A stretch of DNA of 64,000 nt from Gemmatimonadetes bacterium bin94 (GTDB lineage Bacteria > Gemmatimonadota > Gemmatimonadetes > Longimicrobiales > Gaopeijiaceae), in the NCBI GenBank assembly GCA_002238865.1, contig MPNE01000020.1, forward strand, positions 1-64,000. The letters run 5' to 3'. The notes under the pieces were generated by a model. That model did no database searches. It saw only the letters and a list, made by a program, of their open reading frames with translations, and was not told the DNA's origin. Shown one piece after another: positions 35,123 through 44,623 of the stretch (the first letter of the stretch is position 1; each line of letters begins with the position of its first letter). The position numbers and the translations under genes were made by a program.

Positions 35123-35683
35123 TCACGGCCACAGCCACCCGAAGGCGCCTCCGGTGACCAGCCCGTAGATCAGCCCGTCCAGCATGCTGCGGAGGGTTGC
35201 GGGCCACCCCTGCGACATCCAGATGGCGTCCTGGGCGTGCGCAAGCGCGTACCCCATGAAGGCCGTGGTCGACGCGACCTTGAAGACCGCCATGTACTCG
35301 GCACCGGGGCCCAGCGCCTGGCCGGTCACGTAGGCCGCGAACAGACCCACGACCAGGCAGTACACGAACCACTGGACGAACTGCTTGCCCATGTCCGACG
35401 GATCGCCGGGGCGCAGAACCGTCATGAACAGCGTCGGGCCGCGCTTGGCCCTGGCCTGGAACTCCTCGCTCTTCATCACCTCCATGCTCTCAGCACGGGG
35501 GACCAGGTAATTGCCGGGCGAAATGCCGAATTCGCGCAAGGCATCCATCACCCCGTCCTCGTCCGGGACGCGCTGGAAGTCGTTCTTGTGCCAGTTGAGG
35601 AACATGTGGATGGCCGAGCTCGCCACGAACACGAGCACCGCGGCCACCAGGATGGGAAGCCAGAGACTGAGGGCGGGAACCAT
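35123..35683 (-). CDS. integral membrane protein of unknown function
   Basis: About 186 residues with an N-terminal helix (LWLPILVAAVLVFVASSAI), a soluble loop (HKNDFQRVPDEDGVMDALRE), then three further hydrophobic segments (WFVYCLVVGLFAAYVTG, FKVASTTAFMGYALA, LIYGLVTGGAFGWLW). I do not recognise the family by name. The loop motif GISPGNYLVPR and the aromatic end WLWP are distinctive. It lies 24 bases beyond the broken esterase gene in the same direction and may share its transcript. Confidence 0.65.
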   Translation of the reverse strand: MVPALSLWLPILVAAVLVFVASSAIHMFLNWHKNDFQRVPDEDGVMDALREFGISPGNYLVPRAESMEVMKSEEFQARAKRGPTLFMTVLRPGDPSDMGKQFVQWFVYCLVVGLFAAYVTGQALGPGAEYMAVFKVASTTAFMGYALAHAQDAIWMSQGWPATLRSMLDGLIYGLVTGGAFGWLWP

Positions 35684-35707
35684 GTGGTTACTCCTTTGTG
35701 AGGGGGT

Positions 35708-36577
35708 TTACCAATTCGGTTTCGGCAGATCGGCGATCAGATCGGCGTACACGTGCTGCAAGCCGTCTCCGATGATCGAAGGCATGGCCGTGAAGTGGTC
35801 GCGGTCGGTGTAGAACCGGGTCCGCAGATCGAGGCCGGGGTATTCGCGCAACCGCAGGTTCTCGGCCAGCAGCGTCGTGCGGCTGACCAGCCGCTGGGCG
35901 CACAGCGGCGCGTGATTGATCTCGCCGTCCGCCATGCCGATGAAGACCCTGGCCTCGAGATCGTCGTGGCGCCGGGCGTACTCCGCCTCCAGGTCGATCG
36001 TGAGGCCGTTGGTTCCGCTCCCGATGATGAATCGCCCGAACGCCCCTGGCCGGGCCAGCAGCGCGTAGCTCGCGAAACCGCCGCCCGCCGAGTGTCCCCA
36101 GAGCGCGTGATCGTCGGCCATGCGGTACCTGTTGCCGAGCGAGGGGCGCAGCTGATCCACCAGGAAGTCGAGAAACATGTCGCCCTTGAGGAACGGCAGC
36201 GCCATTCGAAAATCGAAGCCCATCTCCTCCATGTAATCCTGCGCCAGGCCCGGATCCGACCAGACGCTTCCCGGCGGAAACAGGTCGAAGGTGCGGTTGG
36301 CGAATCCCAGCATGCCCTGCCGGCTTGCGTGTCCGATGCCGACCACGATGATCTCCGGGATGCGCTTGCCGACCGTGTAGAGATTTGCGACACCGGCCGT
36401 CAGCGCGAACGCCATCGCGCCGTCCATGGACCAGACCACGGGATAGCGGCGGTCCGGCGAGACATGGTACGACGGTGGCAGCGCAACCAGGATCTCGTGG
36501 TCGTAGTCGTATCCGTCGGCCCGCGCATGGGTGGGCTCCTCCTAGGACATGGCGTAGGGGACGGTCAGGTCCGTCAC
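35708..36577 (-). pseudogene. alpha/beta-hydrolase esterase (esterase D-like) with in-frame amber codon
   Basis: Reading from a GTG at 36577 that overlaps the upstream peptidase stop, the frame begins VTDLTVPYAMS, meets TAG at 36544-36542, then continues through a normal esterase domain: DYDHEILVALPPSYHVSPD, nucleophile elbow LWGHSAGGGFAS, and His in DRDHFTAMP. No usable start codon lies between the TAG and the first conserved strand; the first GTG (36439) would remove that strand. Replacing TAG by a Tyr codon would restore a complete gene of 289 codons including the GTG start. It is therefore a nonsense-disrupted gene or contains a single-base sequencing error. Confidence 0.7.
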
Positions 36578-38043
36578 CGGATCACGTACCATTCGGTCTG
36601 ATAGGGCCGGAAGTACTCGTAGCCGTCGGGAGTCAGGTAGCCATCGTCCTCCATCGGGATCCTGACGGTGCCGCCGCCGTATTCGGGGATCGCGGTCGTG
36701 GCGCTGAACTCGATGGAGCGGTAGGAGCCGTCGCGCAGCTGCGAGTCCCATTCGGGCGGTGACGACAGGTCCATGTCGCGCGCGTTGATCGCGGGGCCGA
36801 GGGCGTGGCCGTGATAGCCGATGGGGTGCGAATACAGGCTCGGGAGGAAATCGACGTCCTCCAGCAGGGCGGCGATCGCAAGCGTGGCCTCCCAGCCGGT
36901 CATGCCGGGGCGGGGCGCGGCGGTGAAGGCCTCGTGCACGACGTTGGCGTTGCGGAGCGCGGTCCTGAGGCCCTCGGGCACACCCTCCTCGCCCTCGCGA
37001 AGGATGTACGCCACCTTCTGCCAGTCGCTCGCGAAGCCCAGGTAGTCGAAGCCGCAGTCGAGGTGGATGATGTCGCCCCGCTGGAACACCAGGTCGTCGG
37101 GAGCAGGGTGCACGTACGGGATCATCTCGCCCGTCGCCTCGTCGAAGCGCTGTACCGCCACGTGGATCTCGAACCACGGCTTCCCGCCCACGCCCAGCCC
37201 GGCGATGGTCTCGTCGAAGAACCACTTGATGTCCTCGGCCCGGGTCTCGCCGGGCGTGATCACGACGTTCGAAAGCGCGGTCTGCGCGATCACGTCGGTG
37301 GCAAGGACGAGCTGCCGGTAGTGCTCCAGCTCACCGGGCAGGCGCGTGTCGAAGACGTCCTCGATGAGTGGGGCGGCCGAGACGAAGCGCGACGCCGCTT
37401 CGGGGCCGAGGGCATCGGCGAGGAACCGGTAGCTGTCGTGGGTCAGGCTGCTGTCGTGCCCCCGGTTGCCGCCGATTGCGAGGCCGATCGTGGCGGGATC
37501 GTACCGTTCCAGGAGCACCCGCAGCCCGGTCGGGGTGTCCTGGATGCCGCGCTCGTTTCGCGCCGCAGGCATGGGCTCGAAGAACCGCCTATAGTCCTCG
37601 GTGGGCCGCCAGTAGTCCGAGTAGGCGCCGAGTCCGTCGTCACCGGCGTCCACGAACACCATCACGTCGCGCCGACGGGCATACTGCAGCGGCGGCGCGA
37701 CGTAGTAGAGGGCCGGATCCTGGTGAAACTCCTCGCTGACCACGATCCACATCTCGATCCCGTGCGTGCGCATCTGGTCGAGCAGCAGGGCGCGCTTCCC
37801 GGCGAGCCATTCCAGCCGCAATTCGTACTGGGCGCGCATACCGAGCAGTGCGGGCATCCCCGGGATGACCCGGCCGTCGAAGAGTTCCACGGGTTCGGCG
37901 CTGACCCGGGCGCCGCCCGCGGCGGTTGGTTCGGCGGCGGGTGTGCAGGAGGAAAGAAGGGCGGCGGTGGCGAGCGCGGCGATGGCCAGGGCGCTCGGCC
38001 GCAACCGTGCGGGACCGGCGCGAGGGGATGCAGAAAGACTCAT
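36574..38043 (-). CDS. M24-family Xaa-Pro peptidase-like lipoprotein
   Basis: Creatinase/aminopeptidase-P fold, about 489 residues. A lipoprotein signal ends ATAALLSSC. An N-terminal creatinase-like domain (MWIVVSEEFHQDPALYYVAP) is followed by a pita-bread catalytic domain. Metal ligands expected from the family appear as HLDCGFDYLG (Asp), FASDWQK (Asp), SHPIGYHGHALG (His) and RSIEFSATT (Glu). The last Glu, usually in a VRIE stretch, is less clear here (TVRIPMEDDG). ATG at 38043 gives the signal peptide. Exported peptidases of this type are frequent in this phylum. Four-base overlap with the following esterase frame. Confidence 0.82.
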   Translation of the reverse strand: MSLSASPRAGPARLRPSALAIAALATAALLSSCTPAAEPTAAGGARVSAEPVELFDGRVIPGMPALLGMRAQYELRLEWLAGKRALLLDQMRTHGIEMWIVVSEEFHQDPALYYVAPPLQYARRRDVMVFVDAGDDGLGAYSDYWRPTEDYRRFFEPMPAARNERGIQDTPTGLRVLLERYDPATIGLAIGGNRGHDSSLTHDSYRFLADALGPEAASRFVSAAPLIEDVFDTRLPGELEHYRQLVLATDVIAQTALSNVVITPGETRAEDIKWFFDETIAGLGVGGKPWFEIHVAVQRFDEATGEMIPYVHPAPDDLVFQRGDIIHLDCGFDYLGFASDWQKVAYILREGEEGVPEGLRTALRNANVVHEAFTAAPRPGMTGWEATLAIAALLEDVDFLPSLYSHPIGYHGHALGPAINARDMDLSSPPEWDSQLRDGSYRSIEFSATTAIPEYGGGTVRIPMEDDGYLTPDGYEYFRPYQTEWYVIR

Positions 38044-38176
38044 GAGGGCAGCGTCTCCGGAAAGAACGAACTTGCGACCGGCAGCGTCGGCGTCATTCAT
38101 CCATCTTGCCGTCCCCGGATGCGCCCGCAAGTGTAAGGCACCCGCCGGACATGCCCCCGAGTCCCGAGTATGCGCC

Positions 38177-39274
38177 ATGAGAATCGCAACAGCACCCGTG
38201 ATCGCCGCCCTCACCCTGCTCGTCGCCTGCCAGGCCGCCGACCAGCCTGCCCCACCACCGGGCGACGACGTCACGCCCCCATCCGGCTCCGATTTCGAGG
38301 GGCCCGCCTTCGAGTTCGAGGAGGTCGTTCCCGACGTCTACCACGCCCGGGGCACGGGCAGCCTCGCCGTGGGATCGCACGGTGCGGTAATCGTGAACGA
38401 AGATGACGTGCTCCTGGTCGAGTCGCACATCTCACCCGCCGCCGCCCATGCGATCGTGGACGAGATCGAGGCGCTGACCGACAGGCCCGTCCGGTACGTC
38501 GTCAACACGCACTACCACTTCGACCACGCGCACGGCAACCGGATCTACCCGCCCGAGGTGCACGTCATCGGCCATGAATTCACCCGCGAGATGCTGGAGA
38601 ACGGGGGTTCGATGGGGCGGTCGTACCAGATGTTCCTGGGAGGGCTGCCGGATCAGGTGGCCGCGCTCGAGGAGCAGGTCGCAGCTGCGGAGGACGACGA
38701 AGAGCGTGCCGAGCTGGAGGGCCGGCTGGCCTACATGCGGAACTACCTGGCGGGCCAGGAAGCGGTTGAGCCGATGGGTCCGAACACTACGCTGTCCGAG
38801 CGCATGACGCTGTTCCGCGGCAACCGCGAGATCCGCCTGCTCTTCTTCGGCCGCGGCCACACCGGCGGAGACGTGGTGGTGCATCTGCCCCAGGAGCGCG
38901 TGATCGTCACCGGAGACCTGCTGGTGCCGGGCCTGCCGTACATGGGTGACGGCTTTCTCGACGAGTGGGACGACACCCTCGAGCACCTCAAGTCGCTGGA
39001 CTTCGACTGGGTCCTCCCCGGCCACGGCACACCGTTCCAGGACAGGGAGCGGATCACCTACCTGCAGGAGTACATGCGGGATCTGCAGGCACGGGCGGCG
39101 GAGCTGCATGCGGAGGGGGTGACATTCGAAGAGGCGGCCGCCCGGATCGACATGACCGATCACGCGGACAACTATCCACAGATCACGGGACCAGGGGTGC
39201 CGGCCATCACGGTGCAGCGGGTCTTCGAGCTGCTGGACGAGGGCACCAGGAACGATGCCCCGGCACCGGGGTAG
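38177..39274 (+). CDS. MBL-fold metallo-hydrolase, lipoprotein
   Basis: Metallo-beta-lactamase-fold enzyme of about 365 residues. Lipobox TLLVAC sets it in the envelope. The two-metal site is seen as NTHYHFDHAHGN (His-x-His-x-Asp-His), GRGHTGGDV (His), VTGDLLVPG (Asp) and VLPGHGTP (His). A helical insert rich in Glu (QVAALEEQVAAAEDDEERAE) separates the halves. Substrate unknown; relatives include quinoprotein-relay and SoxH-type hydrolases. Divergent from the M24 peptidase across 133 bases. Confidence 0.85.
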   Translation: MRIATAPVIAALTLLVACQAADQPAPPPGDDVTPPSGSDFEGPAFEFEEVVPDVYHARGTGSLAVGSHGAVIVNEDDVLLVESHISPAAAHAIVDEIEALTDRPVRYVVNTHYHFDHAHGNRIYPPEVHVIGHEFTREMLENGGSMGRSYQMFLGGLPDQVAALEEQVAAAEDDEERAELEGRLAYMRNYLAGQEAVEPMGPNTTLSERMTLFRGNREIRLLFFGRGHTGGDVVVHLPQERVIVTGDLLVPGLPYMGDGFLDEWDDTLEHLKSLDFDWVLPGHGTPFQDRERITYLQEYMRDLQARAAELHAEGVTFEEAAARIDMTDHADNYPQITGPGVPAITVQRVFELLDEGTRNDAPAPG

Positions 39275-39323
39275 CCGCATGGTGGTAGCTTCCGTCATGA
39301 CCCGTCCGAGAAGGAGTCCCCCC

Positions 39324-39950
39324 ATGAGACAGCCGCTCGCAATCCTGCTCTGCGCATTCCTGCCGGCGATCCCCACGAATACCACCCAGGCCCAGGAGAG
39401 AACCACCGACCTGATTCTGGGAGCCGGTGCAACCATGGCCGTCGCGACGGACGAGGAAGCCACGGAAAGCCGCATCGGGCTGAATGTCGCGGGAGGATTG
39501 TCCCTGCGGATGACCGACCTGGTCGGCCTGCGGGTGGAAGCCGGCTTCATCCAGAAGGGCGCCGGGGCGGAGGTCAGCGAAGACGACGCGGCCGGTCATG
39601 TGAACATCGAGGTAGACTATCTCGTGGCGCGTGGCCTGCTTGAGATCGGCGGCGACTTCCACCTCCTCGCCGGCGCGAGCGTGGGGAGCAGCATGGGATG
39701 CAATGTGGCCCTCGACCTTTCGGTCAGCGGAATCAGCTCGTTGATCGACCAGAGCTGCGACGAATTGGGCGTCACCACGAACAGGGAGTTCGGCGTCACC
39801 GCCGGGGCGGGTTACAACCTTGGCCCCCTCGGCGCCACGCTTCTGTTCACCGAGGGGTTGACCGAGATCTTCGCCGACGACAACGGACCCTCAGGCCGGA
39901 ATCGCACCATCTCGCTCATCGGAACCATCCGCATCCCGCTGATCGGATAG
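39324..39950 (+). CDS. small outer-membrane beta-barrel protein
   Basis: 208 residues. ATG at 39324 follows AAGGAG by seven bases. Signal peptide ends TTQAQ-ER. The mature part alternates hydrophobic and polar residues in the manner of an eight-strand barrel of the PorT/OmpA-like type (GLRVEAGFIQKGAG, FGVTAGAGYNLG, TISLIGTIRIPLIG). Two cysteines (MGCNVALD and QSCDELG) may form a disulfide in an exposed loop. Its stop lies two bases from that of the convergent BNR gene. No known role. Confidence 0.7.
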   Translation: MRQPLAILLCAFLPAIPTNTTQAQERTTDLILGAGATMAVATDEEATESRIGLNVAGGLSLRMTDLVGLRVEAGFIQKGAGAEVSEDDAAGHVNIEVDYLVARGLLEIGGDFHLLAGASVGSSMGCNVALDLSVSGISSLIDQSCDELGVTTNREFGVTAGAGYNLGPLGATLLFTEGLTEIFADDNGPSGRNRTISLIGTIRIPLIG

Positions 39951-39952
39951 CC

Positions 39953-42900
39953 TCACCGCTCCGGCATCACCACCGCCTCACCCGGCTTCGGCCTCACGCC
40001 CTCGGCGTAGAGCTGCGCGTTCAGCGCGGGCACGCGCGACGTGATCAGTTCGTTGAGCGGATCGAGCAGTTCGGCCATCACCTCCCAGGCGTGGTCGACC
40101 TGCCACATCTGGTCCTCGGTCGGCAGCGTGGACGAGCCCTGGATGGCGCCGGCCACCCCCGCGTTGCGGCGCGCCTCGCCCACGTCCTCGTCGATCTCTT
40201 CCAGCGCTTCGCGGATCGCTTCCAGTTCCTCTTCGAGCCCTTCCGGCGCCTCGACGGCGGCCTCGATCAGCTCCTCGGCCGCATCCAGCTGTTCCTCGAT
40301 GGCGTCGATTGCGCGGCCGGCCCCGTAGATCGAAGGAGCCAGGGCGTGCAGGCTCATCAGCACGTCCTGGCGGGCCATGCGGTCCGCCCGGGTCATGGAC
40401 CGGCGCGGATCGGCCTGGATCTCGACGGTCGAGGACCAGGTCTGCCCGCCGACCTCCATGCTGACCGTGTAGACGCCCGGCAGCGCGATCGGGCCCTGCG
40501 GCGTTCCCGGCTGTCCGAACCCGACGGGTCCCTGCGGGCCCTCGGGATCGTACGGCGCGTCGTGGCGCCAGTCCCACACGACCTCGTTGATGCCGGCGTC
40601 GCCGGGCGCTTCCAGGGTGCGGACGTGGCCACCGTCCGAGTCCGTGATGGTGAGAGCGAAGGTGGACTCTTCCGCAGGCGCCCCGTCGGCCATGTCGCTG
40701 CCGTCTCCGGCGACCGGGTCGTCGCGCAGGTAGTAGCGGATCAGCGTGCCGCGCGGGGGGTTCGGAGCCGAGTAGGTGGCGCCGGCGAAGGGCCAGTCGC
40801 CACGCTGCGCCCACATGACCGTCTCGCGGGCCTGCGGGAACACCCGGCCGGCCTCGGCGAGCATCTCCTCCGACAGGTGCTCCAGCGGCGACACGTCCGC
40901 GAGGATCCAGAATGAGCGGCCGTGGGTGCCGACCAGCAGGTCGTTGTCGCGGGGGTGGATGAGGATGTCGTCGACCGGGACGACCGGGAGGTTGTTCTTG
41001 AGCTGCACCCACCGCTCGCCGCGGTCGACCGAGACGAAGACGCCGACCTCGTTGCCGACGAAGAGGAGGTTGGCCGCGCGCTGATGCTCCGTGACCACGT
41101 TGACCGACCAGCCGTCTGGAAGGCCGTCGGTGATGCGGCGCCAGCTGTCGCCGTAGTCCTCGCTGACGTAGACATAAGCCGCGTAGTCGCCGTTGCGATG
41201 GCCATCGAAGGACGCATAGACGCGCCCCTCGGCGTGCGCGGACGGCTCCATCCGACTCACGTAGGTGCGCTCGGGGAGCCCGTCGATCCGGTCCGCCACG
41301 TTGGTCCACGTGGCGCCGTCGTCGCGGCTGACCTGGACGTTGCCGTCGTCGGTGCCGACGTAGAGGAGTCCGGCGGCGAGCGGCGATTCCGCAAAGGCGG
41401 TGATGTTGCCGTAGGTGGAGATGCCGTCGTTGACCGACATCTGGGGCTCGGAGCCCGGCACGCCCATGATCTCGAGTTCCTCGCGGTCGATCTGATTGGT
41501 CAGGTCGACGCCGCCGACTTCCTCCCACGACATGCCGCGGTCGCGGGAGCGCAGGAGGTAGTTGGCGCCGAGGTACACGATCGCCGGGTCGTGGGGCGAG
41601 AGCTGGAGCGGCGAGTTCCAGTTGAAGCGGTACGTCTTGGCGGTGTCGCCGTCGGCGCGGGGACCGGTGATGGGACGCATCGGGGTCTTCTCGCCGGTGT
41701 TCAGGTCGTACCGGTTCATGTTCCCGTTCTGGGACTCGGAGAAGACGATGGTCGAGTCGGTGGGGTCGACGATGGTGAAGAAGCCGTCGCCGTACGCGGT
41801 CTCGTACCAGTCCTGGTGACGAATGCCGTGGAACGAGCGCGTGTTCGAGGGGCCGCACCACGGGTCGTTGTCCTGGAGGCCCCCGCAGACGTAGTACGGG
41901 TCGCGCATGTCGAAGCCGATGGCGTAGAACTGCCCCAGCGGCAGGTTGTCGAACATGCGCCAGTGGCCGGTGCCGTCCCAGCTCGCGGCCACGCCGCCGT
42001 CGCTGCCCAGGATGAGGTGGTCGGGGTCGTTCGGGTTGATCCAGAGCGCGTGGTGGTCCACGTGGACCTGCGCGGCGCCGTCGCTGCGGAAGGTGCGGCC
42101 GCCGTCGTCGGAGACCATCAGGTTGCCGCCCAGGACGTAGATTCGGTCGGCGTTGCCGGGGTCGATGCGAACCTGCGAGTAGTACATGGGGCGCGGGTTG
42201 GTGCTCGACACCTTCTCCCAGCTGTCGCCTCGGTCGAGGGAGCGGAAGAGGCCGCTCTGCGACTCGCCGCCACCGCCGCCGCCGAAGAAGCCCGCGCCGG
42301 GACTGCGCGCGTCCGCCTCCACGAGCGCGTAGACGACGTTGCCGTCCTGCCGGAAGACATCGACGCCGATCCGTCCCTTGTCGCCCTCGGGAAGACCCTC
42401 GGTGAGCTCGGTCCAGCTGTCGCCGCCGTCGAAGGTGCGGTAGAGGCCGCTCCCGGGACCGCCTCCGTTGAAGCCCCAGCCGGTGCGCTGCCGCTGGTAC
42501 ATCGCCGCGAAGATCGTGTTGGGGTCGCCCGGGTCCATGGCGAGGTCGATCGCGCCGGTGTGCTCGTCGATGTGGAGGACGCTTTCCCACGTCTCGCCGC
42601 CGTCGCGCGTGCGGAAGACGCCCCGCTCCTCGTTCGGGCCCCACAGGTCGCCCACCGCGGCGACGTACACGACGTCAGGGTTGCGCGGGTGGATGAGGAT
42701 GCGCGCGATGTGCCTGGTGGCGTCGAGTCCCATGTGGCGCCAGGTGTTTCCGGCATCGGTGGATTTGTAGACGCCGTTGCCCCAACCGGAGGACTGGCGG
42801 TTCTGCGGCTCCCCGGTGCCCACCCAGACGAGGTTCGGGTTGGACTGGTCGAGGGTGACGTCGCCGATGGAGCTGGTCGGCTGGTCGTCGAAGAGTGGCG

Positions 42901-43159
42901 TCCAGGAAGTGCCGTGGTTCTCGGTTTTCCAGACGCCGCCGGTTCCGGTCGCGATGTAGAAGACCTGCGGCTTCGACTCGACGACGGCCAGGTCGGCGAT
43001 GCGCCCACCCATGAGCGCCGGGCCGATCTCGCGGTATTGAAGGTGCGAGATGGCGTTCTCGACGGTGGTCTGGGCGTTGGCGGGGGTCGGCGCAATCGGG
43101 ACCATCACCGCGAAGAGGGTGGCCATCGCAGCGAACGAGAGGGTGGGGCTGGCTTTCAT
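39953..43159 (-). CDS. exported VPS10/BNR-repeat beta-propeller protein
   Basis: Very large secreted protein (about 1068 residues) of the sortilin-like/BNR type. A signal peptide (TLFAVMVPIAPTPANAQ) is followed by two ten-bladed-type propellers made of Asp-box repeats (SxDxGxTW), for example STDAGNTW, TRDGGETW, SLDRGDSW, SDDGGRTF, SRDDGATW and SEDYGDSW. A C-terminal beta-sandwich plus helical segment (IDAIEEQLDAAEELIEAAVE) ends the protein. Family members in this phylum are abundant and unassigned; glycosidase or peptide-binding roles are guesses. The divergent P450 gene starts 46 bases away, so the two share a promoter region. Confidence 0.85.
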   Translation of the reverse strand: MKASPTLSFAAMATLFAVMVPIAPTPANAQTTVENAISHLQYREIGPALMGGRIADLAVVESKPQVFYIATGTGGVWKTENHGTSWTPLFDDQPTSSIGDVTLDQSNPNLVWVGTGEPQNRQSSGWGNGVYKSTDAGNTWRHMGLDATRHIARILIHPRNPDVVYVAAVGDLWGPNEERGVFRTRDGGETWESVLHIDEHTGAIDLAMDPGDPNTIFAAMYQRQRTGWGFNGGGPGSGLYRTFDGGDSWTELTEGLPEGDKGRIGVDVFRQDGNVVYALVEADARSPGAGFFGGGGGGESQSGLFRSLDRGDSWEKVSSTNPRPMYYSQVRIDPGNADRIYVLGGNLMVSDDGGRTFRSDGAAQVHVDHHALWINPNDPDHLILGSDGGVAASWDGTGHWRMFDNLPLGQFYAIGFDMRDPYYVCGGLQDNDPWCGPSNTRSFHGIRHQDWYETAYGDGFFTIVDPTDSTIVFSESQNGNMNRYDLNTGEKTPMRPITGPRADGDTAKTYRFNWNSPLQLSPHDPAIVYLGANYLLRSRDRGMSWEEVGGVDLTNQIDREELEIMGVPGSEPQMSVNDGISTYGNITAFAESPLAAGLLYVGTDDGNVQVSRDDGATWTNVADRIDGLPERTYVSRMEPSAHAEGRVYASFDGHRNGDYAAYVYVSEDYGDSWRRITDGLPDGWSVNVVTEHQRAANLLFVGNEVGVFVSVDRGERWVQLKNNLPVVPVDDILIHPRDNDLLVGTHGRSFWILADVSPLEHLSEEMLAEAGRVFPQARETVMWAQRGDWPFAGATYSAPNPPRGTLIRYYLRDDPVAGDGSDMADGAPAEESTFALTITDSDGGHVRTLEAPGDAGINEVVWDWRHDAPYDPEGPQGPVGFGQPGTPQGPIALPGVYTVSMEVGGQTWSSTVEIQADPRRSMTRADRMARQDVLMSLHALAPSIYGAGRAIDAIEEQLDAAEELIEAAVEAPEGLEEELEAIREALEEIDEDVGEARRNAGVAGAIQGSSTLPTEDQMWQVDHAWEVMAELLDPLNELITSRVPALNAQLYAEGVRPKPGEAVVMPER

Positions 43160-43204
43160 GGCTGGGCTTTCGGTTTCCGGGGAATGACGCGACGATAATA
43201 CGGA

Positions 43205-44470
43205 ATGGGAATGAGGAACGCGATTGCGACGGCCGCCAGGTCGATCTACATCCGCGCACGATTGGCCGAGGAGCGGCTGCGAACCGGTGTGGCCTGGTGG
43301 CCGCTCGCGCCGGAATTCGTAGCCGATCCCTATCCCGTGTATCGCAGGCTCCGCGACCGGGACCCGGTCCACTACAGCATTCTGACCGAGCAGTTCGTGG
43401 TATCCCGCTTCTCGGACGTGGACCGCATTCTCCGGGATCATCGGAATTTTTCCAGCGACCTGCAGAGGGCGCGTTCATCACGTGGCTCCCTGGGTACGCG
43501 AAAAAAGCTCAAGCCCAGCATGCTCGTTCAGGATCCGCCGGACCACACGCGCCTGCGCCGGCTGGTCAACCGGGCGTTCACCCCCCGCTCGGTCGCGAAG
43601 ATGGAGGACTACATCCGGGCCACAGCTCACAAGCTGCTCGACGAGGTCGCAGGAACCGATGAGTTCGACCTGATGAAGGCTCTTGCGGTGCCGCTTCCGA
43701 CAATAGCGATCGCGAGAATGATCGGCGTGCCCGAGCGGGATCTGGATCGCTTCAAGGTGTGGTCGGACCACCTGGCACGAGCGCTGGAGCCGCTTCTCAC
43801 ACCAGACGAAGTGGAGGCGGTGTACCGGAGCGAACAGGAGCTCGCCGAATACCACAGGGCGATCATCGAGCAGCGCCGCCGCGAGCCCCGCGAGGATCTC
43901 GTCTCGCGGCTGGTAAGAGCTGAAGAGGAAGGCGACAAGCTGACACCCGACGAGACGATCGTGATGCTTCGCCTTCTCCTCGCGGCCGGAAACGAGACGA
44001 CCACCAACCTGATCGGCAACGGGGTTCGGGCCCTCCTGCGAAGTCCCGACCAGTTCGCATTCCTGCGTGAGCAACCGGAACTGATCCCTGCCGCAGTTGA
44101 GGAACTACTGCGCTACGATTCGCCGGTGCAGCTGGACATGCGCATTGCACGTCGCGATCTGCAGATCGGAGACACGGCCGTGCGGTCGGGGACCATGGTC
44201 ACCCTGGCTATCGGGTCCGCCAATCACGACCCCGAGCGGTTCAACCGACCCCACGAGCTTGACATCCGGCGGTCCGACCAGGGGAACATCGCGTTCGGCC
44301 GCGGCATCCATCACTGCCTGGGCGCTCCGCTCGCCCGACTGGAGGGCCGAATCGCGCTCGAGGTGCTGCTGGAGCGTTTCGACAGGATCGGGTTCGGTGC
44401 CCGCGCGCCGAAGTATCGGCCCAGCGTCGTGCTGCGAGGCCTCGAGCATTTCGACGTTCGGGTGGGCTAA
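43205..44470 (+). CDS. cytochrome P450 monooxygenase
   Basis: Soluble bacterial class-I P450 of 421 residues. The I-helix oxygen-activation motif is LLLAAGNETTTNL, the K-helix ExxR is EELLRYD, and the haem-binding loop FGRGIHHCLGAPLAR holds the thiolate Cys. The substrate-recognition regions do not point to a particular compound. No ferredoxin or reductase gene lies beside it. ATG at 43205 or the one two codons on; no strong ribosome site distinguishes them. Confidence 0.92.
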   Translation: MGMRNAIATAARSIYIRARLAEERLRTGVAWWPLAPEFVADPYPVYRRLRDRDPVHYSILTEQFVVSRFSDVDRILRDHRNFSSDLQRARSSRGSLGTRKKLKPSMLVQDPPDHTRLRRLVNRAFTPRSVAKMEDYIRATAHKLLDEVAGTDEFDLMKALAVPLPTIAIARMIGVPERDLDRFKVWSDHLARALEPLLTPDEVEAVYRSEQELAEYHRAIIEQRRREPREDLVSRLVRAEEEGDKLTPDETIVMLRLLLAAGNETTTNLIGNGVRALLRSPDQFAFLREQPELIPAAVEELLRYDSPVQLDMRIARRDLQIGDTAVRSGTMVTLAIGSANHDPERFNRPHELDIRRSDQGNIAFGRGIHHCLGAPLARLEGRIALEVLLERFDRIGFGARAPKYRPSVVLRGLEHFDVRVG

Positions 44471-44623
44471 CGGGCTTTCCGACGCGCCGACCGACCTGAA
44501 ACGTGGTTCCAGGCAAGGCATCCGGAGCAATCGGGCCAGACGTGCACGCGAGCCCATTTGCCCCTACCTTCCTGCTCGCTATTCGGGCACAAAACCTGAC
44601 TTCCCCCAACCGGAGTTGTCTCC

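Noticed and set aside
36439-36441. Internal GTG as true start of the esterase
   Set aside because: It would remove the first conserved strand (EILVALPPSY) that precedes it in frame, so the upstream GTG plus a damaged codon is more likely.
40922-43198. Long plus-strand open frame of 758 codons antisense to the BNR protein
   Set aside because: The minus-strand frame has a signal peptide and many Asp-box repeats; the antisense frame has no recognisable motif.
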